A program made the position numbers and the translations under genes. The notes below the pieces were generated by a model, which searched no databases, was not told where the DNA came from, and worked only from the letters and a program-made list of their open reading frames with translations. A DNA stretch of 64,000 nt from Terrabacter sp. Root181 (GTDB lineage Bacteria; Actinomycetota; Actinomycetes; Actinomycetales; Dermatophilaceae): NCBI RefSeq assembly GCF_001428505.1, contig NZ_LMHU01000005.1:186001-250000 (forward strand). The letters are read 5' to 3'. Positions within the stretch are counted from its first letter, which is position 1. Each line of letters starts with the position of its first letter. Shown piece after piece: positions 52,182 to 60,962 of the stretch.

Positions 52182-53079
52182 CGGCGACGGCGAGCGATCC
52201 CGCGCCCACCCGGCGGGCGAGTCGGGTGGCCGGGGCGATGTCCTGGACGCTCGCCACCGGCCCGTCGCCGAGGGTGCCACGGTCCTCGACCAGGCCGTCG
52301 TACGCGTTGGACCCGCCGAGCCGCACCCCGAGGACGCCGGCGAAGGCCGCCTCGACGACGCCGCCGTTCGGGCTCGGGTGGGCCGGGGCGTCGCGCCGGA
52401 TCGCCGCCCAGCCTCGGAGCGCCCGCTCGCGCGACCCCGCGCCCGCCAAGGCCGTGGCGGCGGCAACCCGTGCCGGGACCCAGTTGGCACCGTCGTCGAG
52501 TCTCGCTGCGGCCCAGCCGAACTCGCGGTAGCGGTCGTTGCGGTGCCCGACCATCGCGTCGAGGGTGTTGACGGCGCGGTAGCCGAGCAGGCCCGGGACG
52601 CCGAGCAGACCGCCCCAGAGGAGCGGGGCGACGACGGCGTCGGAGGTGTTCTCGGCGAGGGACTCGATGCAGGCGCGGGCGACCTCGTCGCCGTCGAGCC
52701 GTGTGGTGTCCCGGCCGACGAGGTTGCGCACCTGCACGCGGGCGGCGTCGAGGTCACCACGGCGCAGCTGGTCGTCGATGGTGGCGGCCTCGCGCGTCAG
52801 GGATCGACCGCCGAGCACGGCCCACGTCGCGGCGGCGGTCACGAGGGTGTGGACGACATCGCTGCGCCGGGCGGTGCGCTCCGCCACAGCGCCGAGACCG
52901 GCCGTGGCGGCCACGAGCAGCGCGATGTGCGCGACCCCGTCGGCGCGCCGGGCGGCATATGTCCTCTGCTCGAGAGCCGTTGCGACCGAGCCGAACCCGG
53001 CCACCGGGTGCCAGCGACCCGGGTCGCCGACCGCCTGGTCGAGCGCCCAGCCGAGGGCGAGCCCGAGGGGTCGGCTCAT
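52141..53079 (-). CDS. cobD: Adenosylcobinamide-phosphate synthase
   Basis: 312 residues, a CobD/CbiB integral membrane protein: ALDQAVGDPGRWHPVAGFG at the start, CIESLAENTSDAVVAPLLWGGLLGVPGLLGYRAVNTLDAMVGHRNDRYREFGWAAARLDD in the middle, and AHPSPNGGVVEAAFAG. It attaches the aminopropanol side chain to adenosylcobyric acid. It is the last gene of the leftward cob operon. Confidence 0.9.
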   Translation of the reverse strand: MSRPLGLALGWALDQAVGDPGRWHPVAGFGSVATALEQRTYAARRADGVAHIALLVAATAGLGAVAERTARRSDVVHTLVTAAATWAVLGGRSLTREAATIDDQLRRGDLDAARVQVRNLVGRDTTRLDGDEVARACIESLAENTSDAVVAPLLWGGLLGVPGLLGYRAVNTLDAMVGHRNDRYREFGWAAARLDDGANWVPARVAAATALAGAGSRERALRGWAAIRRDAPAHPSPNGGVVEAAFAGVLGVRLGGSNAYDGLVEDRGTLGDGPVASVQDIAPATRLARRVGAGSLAVAVIWSVRGRPRRRR

Positions 53080-54086
53080 CGCAGGACGTCGAGCGCCGCG
53101 ACGTCGCCGATCACGACGACGGCAGGCGCCGAGAGACCGTCGCGTCGGGCCGTCGCGTCGATCTCCGAGAGTGGGGCCCGGACGGTCCGCATGCTCGGCA
53201 GGCCGGCGTCCGCGACGACGGCGGCGGGCGTCGTCGGCGGCAGGCCCTCGGCGACGAGGGTGTCGGCCACCGCCCCGAGCGTCGCGACGCCCATGAGCAC
53301 GACGATGGTGGTGCGGCTGCGGGCGATGGCTGCCCAGTCCAGCGTGCTGCGCGGGTCGCCCGGCGGCACGTGCGCGCTGACGACGGTGAAGCCCTGCACG
53401 AGGCTGCGGTGCGTCACGGGGATTCCGGCGAGGGCGGGTGCGGCGATGCTCGACGAGATGCCCGGGATGACGACGACGGGGATGCCGCGCGCCACGCAGG
53501 CCTCGGCCTCCTCGCCGCCCCGGCCGAAGACGAAGTTGTCGCCCCCCTTGAGTCGCAGGACGTTGCGCCCCGCGAGCGCGTGCTCGACGAGGAGGTCGTT
53601 GATGCGTTCCTGAGGGGTGAACTCGCCACGCGGGATCTTTCCGACGTCGACCACGTGCACGTCGTCGCGAGCGTGACGCAGCGCGCTCAGCGGTGCGAGA
53701 CGGTCGTGCACCATGACATCGGCCTGCCGGATGGCCTCGATGCCCGCGACGGTCAGCAGCCCCGGGTCGCCGATCCCGCCACCGAGGAGCGTCACCGTTC
53801 CGACCGACGAGTCGCCCTGGGCGACAAGGGGTTCGGTGGGTGGGGCGGGAGAGGTCGACGGTTCCCCACGGAGGACGACGTCGTATGCCGTCGAGTCGGC
53901 CTGTGTGTCCGGGGTGACGAGTCCGCGCTCGGCGAGGTCGCGCAGCGAGGTGGGCAGGTCGGCCAGGGCGGCGCCGACGCTCACGCGGGCCCCGTCGCGC
54001 AGCAGCGCGTGGACGGTCGCGACCGAGTGCGGTCCGATCTGCGCGACGAGGACCGACAGGCCGGCGAAGCTCAGCTCAGGCGACAT
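53076..54086 (-). CDS. cobA: Uroporphyrinogen-III C-methyltransferase with a degenerate N-terminal domain
   Basis: 336 residues. From about 95 the SUMT domain (GTVTLLGGGIGDPGLLTVAGIEAIRQADVMVHDRL; GGDNFVFGRGGEE; PGISSSIAAPALAGIPVTHR) makes precorrin-2 with SAM. Residues about 8-90 resemble a worn precorrin-2 dehydrogenase (CysG N-terminal) in which the NAD-binding glycine-rich motif is replaced by QIGPHSV. That domain is therefore probably inactive. cobA precedes cobD in the operon, with ATG/stop overlaps at both ends. Confidence 0.9.
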   Translation of the reverse strand: MSPELSFAGLSVLVAQIGPHSVATVHALLRDGARVSVGAALADLPTSLRDLAERGLVTPDTQADSTAYDVVLRGEPSTSPAPPTEPLVAQGDSSVGTVTLLGGGIGDPGLLTVAGIEAIRQADVMVHDRLAPLSALRHARDDVHVVDVGKIPRGEFTPQERINDLLVEHALAGRNVLRLKGGDNFVFGRGGEEAEACVARGIPVVVIPGISSSIAAPALAGIPVTHRSLVQGFTVVSAHVPPGDPRSTLDWAAIARSRTTIVVLMGVATLGAVADTLVAEGLPPTTPAAVVADAGLPSMRTVRAPLSEIDATARRDGLSAPAVVVIGDVAALDVLR

Positions 54087-55146
54087 GGCGCAGTCTCCTC
54101 AGGTCGTCGAGCGCCGCGGCGACGGCGCGCGAGGTCTCGGGGTCGCGGACGGCGAGGCGGACCCACGTCGGCCCGAGTCCGGGGAAGGTCTCGCCGCGTC
54201 GCACGGCGATCCCGAGACGGGCGAGGTCCTCCCGGACCGAGGCGTCGCCGAGCGGGCTCGTGTCGACGAGGACGAAGGGTGCGGCCGAGGATGCTCCGGT
54301 GCTGAGCCCGACGGCAGCGAGCTCGCGCACGAGGACGGCGCGGTCGCCGGCGAACGCGACCGCTGCGGCCTCGGCCTCGGCGACGGCGCGCTCTGACAGG
54401 CAGGCGACGGTCGCAGCGACTGCAGGGCTCGAGACCGACCACGGTGGCTGTGCCTCGCGGAGGGCGGCGACGAGGGCGGGGTCGCCCACGACGTAGCCCG
54501 CGCGCAGGCCGGCCAGCCCCCAGGTCTTCGTCAGCGACCGGATGACGAGCAGGCCCTCGAGGTCCGCTCCGATGAGCGACTCGGGCTCGCCGGGAACGGC
54601 GTCCATGAAGGCCTCGTCGACGACGACGACCCGCCCCGGACGACGCAGCGCCCGCAGGTCGTCGGCCGGGTGGAGGACGCCGGTCGGGTTCGTCGGGTTG
54701 CCGACGACGACGAGGTCGGAGTGGGCGTGGTCGCCGGACGGGGAGAAGGTGGCCGGGTCGAGGCGGAAGCCGTCGTCGCGCTCCAGCACCCACCGCATGA
54801 CGGGGCGCCCGGCGGCGGCGAGCGCGGCCTCCGGCTCGGTGAACTGCGGGTGCACGACGACCGGACGGTAGCCGGCCACGGCTCGGGCGACGAGCGTGAA
54901 CGCCTCGGCCCCGCCTGCGGTCGGCAGCACGCACGCCGGGTCGACGCGGTGTCGTGCCGCGATGGCCAGGACCGCGGGGGTGGGGTCGGGGTAGCGGCCC
55001 AGGTCGCGGAGCGAGCCCGCGATGACGTCGGCGAGCCACGGCGGCGGGGCGGGCAGGCGGACGTTGACGGCGAGGTCGACGAGGCCCGGGGCGGCGTCGC
55101 GGTCGCCGTGGTGGTGCAGGTCGACGAGACCTCCGCCGTCGCTCAC
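54076..55146 (-). CDS. cobC: CobC-type PLP aminotransferase-like protein (cobalamin side-chain)
   Basis: The start is the GTG at 55146, overlapping the cobB stop; 356 residues. It is a histidinol-phosphate-aminotransferase-like fold with GGAEAFTLVARAV, VVVGNPTNPTGVL, and the PLP lysine K207 in SLTKTWGLAGLRAGY. This is the Rv2231c/CobC family, thought to make the aminopropanol linker precursor by threonine-phosphate decarboxylation. The exact reaction is not certain for all members. Operon position is between cobB and cobA. Confidence 0.85.
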   Translation of the reverse strand: MSDGGGLVDLHHHGDRDAAPGLVDLAVNVRLPAPPPWLADVIAGSLRDLGRYPDPTPAVLAIAARHRVDPACVLPTAGGAEAFTLVARAVAGYRPVVVHPQFTEPEAALAAAGRPVMRWVLERDDGFRLDPATFSPSGDHAHSDLVVVGNPTNPTGVLHPADDLRALRRPGRVVVVDEAFMDAVPGEPESLIGADLEGLLVIRSLTKTWGLAGLRAGYVVGDPALVAALREAQPPWSVSSPAVAATVACLSERAVAEAEAAAVAFAGDRAVLVRELAAVGLSTGASSAAPFVLVDTSPLGDASVREDLARLGIAVRRGETFPGLGPTWVRLAVRDPETSRAVAAALDDLRRLRHVA

Positions 55147-56648
55147 GACGCCCTCCGGCGCGAACCCGCGCCGACGGCATACGCGTGCACGGCGTCGGCG
55201 AAGCGGACGGCGAGCCGGGGGTGGCCCGCCCAGTGGGTGTGGAGGTAGGAGGCGTGGACCGTCGCTCGGCCGGTGCCGGCGGGGTCGAGGGCGAAGCCGT
55301 CGGGTGTGCCGTCGAGCAGCCACCCCGCCGTGGCCGACCCCGCGTCGCCGCCGACCGTCGTTCGGTGGAACTCGTGGCCGGTCACGCGCGTGCCGGCCAC
55401 CCCGAGCACCGAGTCGCCGGGCGCGACCGCGGTGCGGTAGCCGAGCGTCAGGCGGGGGCCCATCGCCCCGACGGCCGGGATGGCGCCGACCATCTCGTGG
55501 CCGTCGACGGACTCGGACAGGTAGAGCATCCCGGCGCACTCGGCGACCGTCGGCAGTCCCGCCCGCACGGCGCGCAGGATCTCCTGTCGCACCGCCGAGT
55601 TCGCGGACAACGTCTCGGCGTGCACCTCGGGGAAGCCGCCGCCGAGGTAGAGCCCGGCGGTGCCGACGGGGAGCGACCGCGCGTGGAGCGGGTCGAAGAC
55701 GACGGGCTCGAGGCCCGCCGCCCGGAGCAGCTCGTCGGTCTCGGCGTAGCGGAAGGTGAAGGCGCGGCCGCCGGCGACGGCCACGACCGGGCGCCGGCCC
55801 ACCGCGGACGTCCGGGCACCGCCCCCCAGGGCGGCGACGGGGTCCCACGCCGGGACGTCGAGATCGGGAGCGGACCGGGCGATCGCCAGCACGGCGTCGA
55901 GGTCGACGTGCTCGGCCACGCGCTCGGCGAGGAGCCGCACCGAGCGGGCCGCCTCCTCGCGCTCGGCGGCAGGCACGAGCCCGAGGTGACGGGACGGTGC
56001 CTCGATGCCCGCGTCGCGCGGCAGCACGCCGAGCACGGGGACACCGGTGGCCTCGAGCGCGGACCAGACCTCGCGCATGTGCCGGCCGGACGCTGCCTTG
56101 TTGAGCACGACCCCGGCCACGTGGACGCCGGGCTCGAAGGTCGCGAGGCCGTGGACGATCGCCGCGGCGGTGCGGGTCATGTGGCTGACGTCGAGGGCGA
56201 GCACGACCGGCGTGCGCGTGAGCGTCGCGACGTGCGCGGTCGATGCGTAGCCGTCCCCGCCGATGCGCCCGTCGAAGAGCCCCATGACGCCCTCGATGAC
56301 GGCGACGTCGGTCGTCCCGTTCGCCGCCGCACCGTGGACCAGGAGTGGAGCGACGCGGTCCTGCCCGCAGAGGAAGGGGTCGAGGTTGCGGCCGGGGCGG
56401 CCCGTCGCGAGCGAGTGGTAGCCGGGGTCGATGAAGTCGGGCCCCACCTTGAACCCGGACACGCCCAGCCCCCGAGCGCGCAGCGCTGCCATGAGCCCGG
56501 TCGCGACCGTCGTCTTGCCGTGCCCGGAGCCGGGGGCGGCGACGACGAGGCGCGGCAGCACGGTGGCGCCGGTCTGCCCCGGCTCGGCCGGGAGGCGGCC
56601 GAGCGCCACGCCGACCGCCGCGTCGACCGCGCTGCTGAAGGCGCTCAC
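55143..56648 (-). CDS. cobB: Cobyrinic/hydrogenobyrinic acid a,c-diamide synthase
   Basis: The start is the GTG at 56648, overlapping the cobO stop; 501 residues. A dethiobiotin-synthetase-like N-terminal domain has the P-loop APGSGHGKT (about 38-47), VGPDFIDPGYHSLATGRPGRNLDPFLC and VIEGVMGLFDG. The C-terminal glutamine amidotransferase domain has the nucleophile Cys in VAECAGMLYL. It amidates the a and c side chains using ATP and glutamine. Confidence 0.93.
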   Translation of the reverse strand: MSAFSSAVDAAVGVALGRLPAEPGQTGATVLPRLVVAAPGSGHGKTTVATGLMAALRARGLGVSGFKVGPDFIDPGYHSLATGRPGRNLDPFLCGQDRVAPLLVHGAAANGTTDVAVIEGVMGLFDGRIGGDGYASTAHVATLTRTPVVLALDVSHMTRTAAAIVHGLATFEPGVHVAGVVLNKAASGRHMREVWSALEATGVPVLGVLPRDAGIEAPSRHLGLVPAAEREEAARSVRLLAERVAEHVDLDAVLAIARSAPDLDVPAWDPVAALGGGARTSAVGRRPVVAVAGGRAFTFRYAETDELLRAAGLEPVVFDPLHARSLPVGTAGLYLGGGFPEVHAETLSANSAVRQEILRAVRAGLPTVAECAGMLYLSESVDGHEMVGAIPAVGAMGPRLTLGYRTAVAPGDSVLGVAGTRVTGHEFHRTTVGGDAGSATAGWLLDGTPDGFALDPAGTGRATVHASYLHTHWAGHPRLAVRFADAVHAYAVGAGSRRRAS

Positions 56649-57256
56649 CACTCGATCCCCCTCTGCCCCTTCTGCCCTGCGTCGAACGGGTGCTTCACCT
56701 TCGTCATCTCGGTGACGAGGTCGGCGAGGTCGAGGACCCCCGCCGGGCAGCGGCGGCCGGTGATGACGACGTGCTGGTGACCCGGACGGTCGCGCAGCGT
56801 CGCCACGACGTCGTCGACGTCGATCCACCCCCAGACCATGGGGTAGGTGAACTCGTCGAGCACGTAGACGGCGTGCGTCTCGGCGGCGAGCCGGCGCTTG
56901 ATCTCGGCCCAGCCCTCGCGGGCCGCCTCGGCGTGGTCGTCCGCGGTGCCCTCCTTGCGGGTCCACGACCAGCCGGCGCCCATCTTGTGCCACTCCATCG
57001 GGCCGCCCCTGCCGGTCTCGCGGTGCAGCTCGGCGAGCGTCTCGACCGCGGTCTGCTCGCCGATGCGCCACTTCGCGCTCTTGACGAACTGGAACACGCC
57101 GACCGACCAGCCCTGGTTCCAGCCGCGCAGTGCCAGGCCGAAGGCGGCGGTCGACTTCCCCTTGCCGTCACCGGTGTTGACGATGAGCAGCGGCCGGTTG
57201 CGGCGCTGACGGGTCGTGAGCCCGTCCTCGGGCACGGTGGTCGGCTGCCCGCGCAT
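56645..57256 (-). CDS. cobO: Cob(I)alamin adenosyltransferase, CobO type
   Basis: The ATG at 57256 overlaps the chelatase stop; 203 residues. P-loop GDGKGKST at 29-36, then FQFVKSAKWRIGEQ, VYVLDEFTYPMVWGWID and RRCPAGVLDLADLVTEM are CobO/BtuR marks. It puts the adenosyl group on the corrin cobalt, making the cofactor form used by CarH photoreceptors. Confidence 0.93.
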   Translation of the reverse strand: MRGQPTTVPEDGLTTRQRRNRPLLIVNTGDGKGKSTAAFGLALRGWNQGWSVGVFQFVKSAKWRIGEQTAVETLAELHRETGRGGPMEWHKMGAGWSWTRKEGTADDHAEAAREGWAEIKRRLAAETHAVYVLDEFTYPMVWGWIDVDDVVATLRDRPGHQHVVITGRRCPAGVLDLADLVTEMTKVKHPFDAGQKGQRGIEW

Positions 57257-59361
57257 CAGGCAGCACTCCCCGTCGTCGGGCGGCCGTCGACGGTGGCGCG
57301 CGCTGCCCCGACGATCGCCGCGGCGGCGAGCTCGCCGACGGGCAGGTGCTCGGCGCCGAGGTGCTCGGCGAGCCGGGCGGCCAGGCCCATCCGGAAACGC
57401 CCCGACTCGCAGTCGAGGACGACGCTCTCGACCCCCTCGTGCCGCAGCTGCGTGGCGACGCGGGCGGCCCGACCCAGTGCGTCGGTGCCGCTCGTGGCCC
57501 GGCCGTCCGTGACGACGACGAGGAGCGCGCGCCGGTTCGGGTCGCGCAGGCGCTCGACGCGCAACGTGTCGTATGCCGTCCCGAGCCCTTCCGCGAGCGG
57601 CGTCCGTCCGCCGTGGGGGAGGTCGCGCAGCCGGCGGGCGGCGATGTCGACCGATCCGGTCGGCGGCAGGGTGAGCTCGGCGCCGGACCCGCGGAAGGTC
57701 ACGAGCCCGACCTTGTCGCGCCGCTGGTAGGCGTCGAGCAGCAGGGACAGCACCGCCGACTTCACGGCCTCCATGCGCCGGCGGGCGGCCATCGACCCCG
57801 ACGCGTCGACGCAGAGCAGCACGAGGTTGGACTCGCGGCCCTGCAGGACCGAGCGGCGCAGGTCGCGGGGCAGCACGCGCAGCCGGGCGCTCGGGCCGGC
57901 CTCGCCGCGTGCGGCGGCGGCGCGGATCGTCGCAGGCAGGTGGACGGGCCCGGTGGTGGCGCTCGTCGAGCCGACGCGGCGGCCGGTGCTCGTCAGGGCG
58001 GCCGAGCGCCGGCCGGGGTCCCCCTGGCCGATCCCCTTGGCACGCAAGAGCTGTGGCCGGTACGGCTCGTCGGCGGCGCTCACTGCAGAAGCCGTGGGCA
58101 CCTCGCGCTCGCCGCCATCGCTGCTCTCGCCGTGTCCCGGCTCGAGCTCGGAGCGCTGGGGCTCGGGCTGTCGATCCGGCTCGCGGTCCCCGGCGTGTGC
58201 CCTCTCCGACGACGTGCTCGGCTGCGCCTCGCCGTCGAGAGCGTCGTCGTGGTCGCCTGGCTCTGGTTCGCCGCCGTCGCCCGGACCCGGGTCGGGCTCG
58301 GGCTCCGGACCGGGCGCGTCGTCGCCGAGGAGCTGGTCGAGGAGGTCCTCGTCGAGGCCGGGGGAGTCGAACGGGTTGCGGCGCCGGCGATGCGGCAGGG
58401 CCAGCCGGGCAGCGGCCCGGACGTCGGCGACGGTGACCGTCGTGCGGCCCGACCACGCCGCGTGCGCGACGGCGGCGCGGGCCGTGACGATGTCGGCGCG
58501 CAGGCCGTCGACCTCGAAGGCGGCGCACACGGTCGCGATCTTCGTCAGCACCTCGTCGGTCAGCGTGACCGCGCCGACCCTCGACCGAGCGTCGGCGATC
58601 CGCCCGCGCAGCGCCTGCTGGTCGTCCTCGAACCGCGCCACGAACGCGCCGGGCGACGCGTCGAAGGCCAGCCGGCGGCGTACGACCTCGGCGCGCAGCG
58701 CGGGCTCCCGGGGCGCGGCGACCTCGACGGTCAGGCCGAAGCGGTCGAGCAGCTGCGGGCGCAGCTCGCCCTCCTCGGGGTTCATCGTGCCGACGAGCAC
58801 GATGCGTGCGGCGTGCGAGACGGAGACCCCGTCGCGCTCGACGGTGTTGCGGCCCATCGCCGCCGCGTCGAGGAGCAGGTCGACGAGGTGGTCGTGGAGG
58901 AGGTTGACCTCGTCGACGTAGAGGATGCCGCGGTTCGCGGCCGCGAGCAGCCCCGGCTGGTATGCCGTCTCGCCGCGTCCCAGCGCCCGCTCGAGGTCGA
59001 GCGACCCGACGACGCGGTCCTCGGTCGCGCCGATGGGCAGCTCGACGAGGCGAGCGGCGCGTGTGCCGGCCTCGGCGCCGACGTCGTGCGGTCCGTCGGG
59101 GCAGCCGGCGCCGTCACCGGGGGCGCAGCCGAAACGGCAGCCGCTGACGACCGCCTGACGGGGGAGCACGGCGGCGAGGCCACGCACCATCGTCGACTTC
59201 GCCGTGCCCTTCTCGCCGCGCACGAGCACGCCGCCCACCTCGGGCGAGACGGCCGTGAGGACGAGCGCCAGGGCCAGGTCGTCGGAGCCGACGACGGCCG
59301 AGAAGGGGAAGATGCCGGGGCGTGACCCGGTGTGGTCAGGGTCGTTCGAACCGTCGCGCAC
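57256..59361 (-). CDS. Chelatase with fused AAA+ and VWA domains (cobalt/magnesium-chelatase-like)
   Basis: The GTG at 59361 has AGGAGG about ten bases upstream; 701 residues. An AAA+ domain (1-330) has Walker A GEKGTAKS at 49-56, a Cys-rich insert (VVSGCRFGCAPGDGAGCPD) and VDEVNLLHDHLVDLLLDAAAMG. An acidic Pro/Glu-rich linker (about 345-460) leads to a VWA domain with MIDAS VDASGSM. This is ChlI and ChlD in one chain, as in many actinobacteria. It should power cobalt insertion with a CobN-type subunit encoded elsewhere. It is the first gene behind the riboswitch at 59430-59545. Confidence 0.88.
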   Translation of the reverse strand: MRDGSNDPDHTGSRPGIFPFSAVVGSDDLALALVLTAVSPEVGGVLVRGEKGTAKSTMVRGLAAVLPRQAVVSGCRFGCAPGDGAGCPDGPHDVGAEAGTRAARLVELPIGATEDRVVGSLDLERALGRGETAYQPGLLAAANRGILYVDEVNLLHDHLVDLLLDAAAMGRNTVERDGVSVSHAARIVLVGTMNPEEGELRPQLLDRFGLTVEVAAPREPALRAEVVRRRLAFDASPGAFVARFEDDQQALRGRIADARSRVGAVTLTDEVLTKIATVCAAFEVDGLRADIVTARAAVAHAAWSGRTTVTVADVRAAARLALPHRRRRNPFDSPGLDEDLLDQLLGDDAPGPEPEPDPGPGDGGEPEPGDHDDALDGEAQPSTSSERAHAGDREPDRQPEPQRSELEPGHGESSDGGEREVPTASAVSAADEPYRPQLLRAKGIGQGDPGRRSAALTSTGRRVGSTSATTGPVHLPATIRAAAARGEAGPSARLRVLPRDLRRSVLQGRESNLVLLCVDASGSMAARRRMEAVKSAVLSLLLDAYQRRDKVGLVTFRGSGAELTLPPTGSVDIAARRLRDLPHGGRTPLAEGLGTAYDTLRVERLRDPNRRALLVVVTDGRATSGTDALGRAARVATQLRHEGVESVVLDCESGRFRMGLAARLAEHLGAEHLPVGELAAAAIVGAARATVDGRPTTGSAA

Positions 59362-59429
59362 GTGACTGCGAGCCTCCTGCGGGTGCCGCGCCCGCGTCGG
59401 TGGACCGGACGCGCCCGGCGGGCGCGACC

Positions 59430-59545
59430 AGCGACGGGAGATGCCCTGGCTTCCGCCGACCGCGTGGTCGGAGGTTCACAGTGGCGGGACCGCTCCGGAT
59501 TCGCACCGGATTCCTCTCCCAGTCGCCACGGGCAGTCTGCCACGT
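59430..59545 (-). promoter_or_regulatory. Cobalamin riboswitch upstream of the chelatase-cob operon
   Basis: On the minus strand the core GGAATCCGGTGCGAATCCGG, then GGTCCCGCCACTGTGA (complement of 59476-59514) is the canonical AdoCbl riboswitch body. The B12-box region GAAGCCAGGGCATC follows (complement of about 59441-59454). A GCGCCCG/CGGGCGC hairpin at 59411-59425 before the gene could be the expression platform. Binding of adenosylcobalamin would turn off chelatase and the cobO-cobB-cobC-cobA-cobD genes behind it. Confidence 0.93.
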
Positions 59546-59569
59546 CGCGGGGGTCCGGCGCAGGGCGGC

Positions 59570-60310
59570 TCAGGCCGACTGCGCCGCCGGGCCGGTCTCG
59601 GCGTCGGTCGGCAGGATCGAGACGATGGCCCGCCACACGGCGGTCGACGTCGTCGGCACCAGGGTCGGGCCGTGCTCGTCGGCCTCGACCCGGAGCAGTC
59701 CGGCGTCCACGTCGACCCACGCGAGCCGGCGCACGATGGTGCGGTCGCGCGCCGGAAAGGCGATGTCGACCACCGACAGCTGCCACAGTCCGGCGCGCAC
59801 CGCCGCCGCGGCCGGGGGCCAGGGCGCGAGCAGGTCGGCGAGGGCCTCGCTGCCTGCGGCGCGGGCGGCCTCGGAGTTGGAGGCGAGGTCGTCGAGCAGC
59901 GACTCGTCGACGACGGCCGAGGCCGGGTCGAGCCGGGGTCGGGCCTGCAGCCCCGTCAGCCGGCCGATGGTCGTGGGCACGAACTCCGTGCTCACGGCCG
60001 CGAAGTCGTAGGTGCCGTCGGCGAGGTCGGTGAGCATCGCGCTGACGAACGCGACCCAGGCCTGGTGGAGGCGGACCCCGTCGGGACCGGTGACGAGCAC
60101 CTGGAGCGAGCCGAGGGAGCTGGTGACCGCTGCGAGGGCGTTGCGCAGGACGGGGTGCGGTGCCCCGTCGGCGACCGCTCCGGCCTCCCTGAGGCGCGCG
60201 ACGACGTCCTCACACGCTCCCTCGGGGTCGGTGGCGTACTCGACGAGCGTGATGAAGGCGTCGGCGTCGAGCCGAAGGCGGGAGGTGCTTGCGTCGAAGG
60301 TCACGCTCAT
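59570..60310 (-). CDS. Hypothetical protein coupled to an LpqN-like gene
   Basis: The ATG at 60310 overlaps the stop of the upstream gene; 246 residues beginning MSVTFDASTSRLRLDADAFITLVEYATDPEGAC. Soluble, mostly helical, ending GPTLVPTTSTAVWRAIVSILPTDAETG. A longer open frame exists but its extra part overlaps the neighbour in another frame. No family recognised. The low-complexity C-terminal Ala-rich sequence precedes the riboswitch region. Confidence 0.6.
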   Translation of the reverse strand: MSVTFDASTSRLRLDADAFITLVEYATDPEGACEDVVARLREAGAVADGAPHPVLRNALAAVTSSLGSLQVLVTGPDGVRLHQAWVAFVSAMLTDLADGTYDFAAVSTEFVPTTIGRLTGLQARPRLDPASAVVDESLLDDLASNSEAARAAGSEALADLLAPWPPAAAAVRAGLWQLSVVDIAFPARDRTIVRRLAWVDVDAGLLRVEADEHGPTLVPTTSTAVWRAIVSILPTDAETGPAAQSA

Positions 60311-60816
60311 GCGGGCACCAGTCCGTCGGCGCGCATGACGAGGCTCGCCGCGACGGCGTCGATGACGGGAGCCAGCTGGGCCAGGCGCAGGGTGCCGACG
60401 CGGGCGGTCAGGGTGACGCCGACGCCGTCGACGAGGGTGGTCCACGTCTCGGTCGTCACGGACTCGTGGGCCGGGGTCGAGTGGGTCGAGAGCCGGCGCA
60501 GCCCGAGGTGGCCGCCGATGGTGACCTCGTCGTGGTCGAGCAGGACGTAGCCGTCGAGCTCCTCGGCCTCCCGGCGCTGCGTCGTGCGCTGCCACTCGGC
60601 GAGCGAACCCCCCACGTCGGCGAACGTGAGGACGACGTTGGTGCGGAAACGGTCCGACTCGTCGGGCTCGACGGCGGCGACCACGTCCCCGTCCGGCGAC
60701 GGCTCGATCGTGTCCCAGTCGGCGGGCACGTCGAACGACACGCTCCCACCGCGGGTGGTCACCGTGGTCAGTCGGGGCAGCGGGAGCCGCCCCGACCCCG
60801 GGTGGATGTGAGTCAT
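60307..60816 (-). CDS. LpqN/DUF1795-like protein without lipobox
   Basis: 169 residues, MTHIHPGSGRLPLPRLTTVTTRGGSVSFDVPADWDTIEPSPDGDVVAAVEPDESDRFRTNVVLTFADVGGS. The beta-rich pattern (VPADWDxIEP, RTNVVLTFADVGGSLAEW) resembles LpqN/LpqT/DcrB-type domains that in mycobacteria are lipoproteins. No signal sequence or lipobox Cys is seen, so it is probably cytoplasmic. It overlaps the next gene by ATGA. Function unknown. Confidence 0.62.
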   Translation of the reverse strand: MTHIHPGSGRLPLPRLTTVTTRGGSVSFDVPADWDTIEPSPDGDVVAAVEPDESDRFRTNVVLTFADVGGSLAEWQRTTQRREAEELDGYVLLDHDEVTIGGHLGLRRLSTHSTPAHESVTTETWTTLVDGVGVTLTARVGTLRLAQLAPVIDAVAASLVMRADGLVPA

Positions 60817-60962
60817 CCTCGTGTTCCTCCCCTGTGTCGCATCTTGGTTGCCTGCCGTCCCCCGACGACGTGCGATAGGACATCATGGGGCCGACATGGG
60901 GCGTATCGGGCCGGAACGGTCACAACGAATGGCACCCGATCCGTCGCGCTAGGGTCACCGCT

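Noticed and set aside
59570-60886. 438-codon open frame extending the hypothetical gene upstream to 60886
   Set aside because: The extra N-terminal part overlaps the LpqN-like gene in another frame and is low-complexity; the ATG at 60310 with an ATGA overlap is the sensible start.
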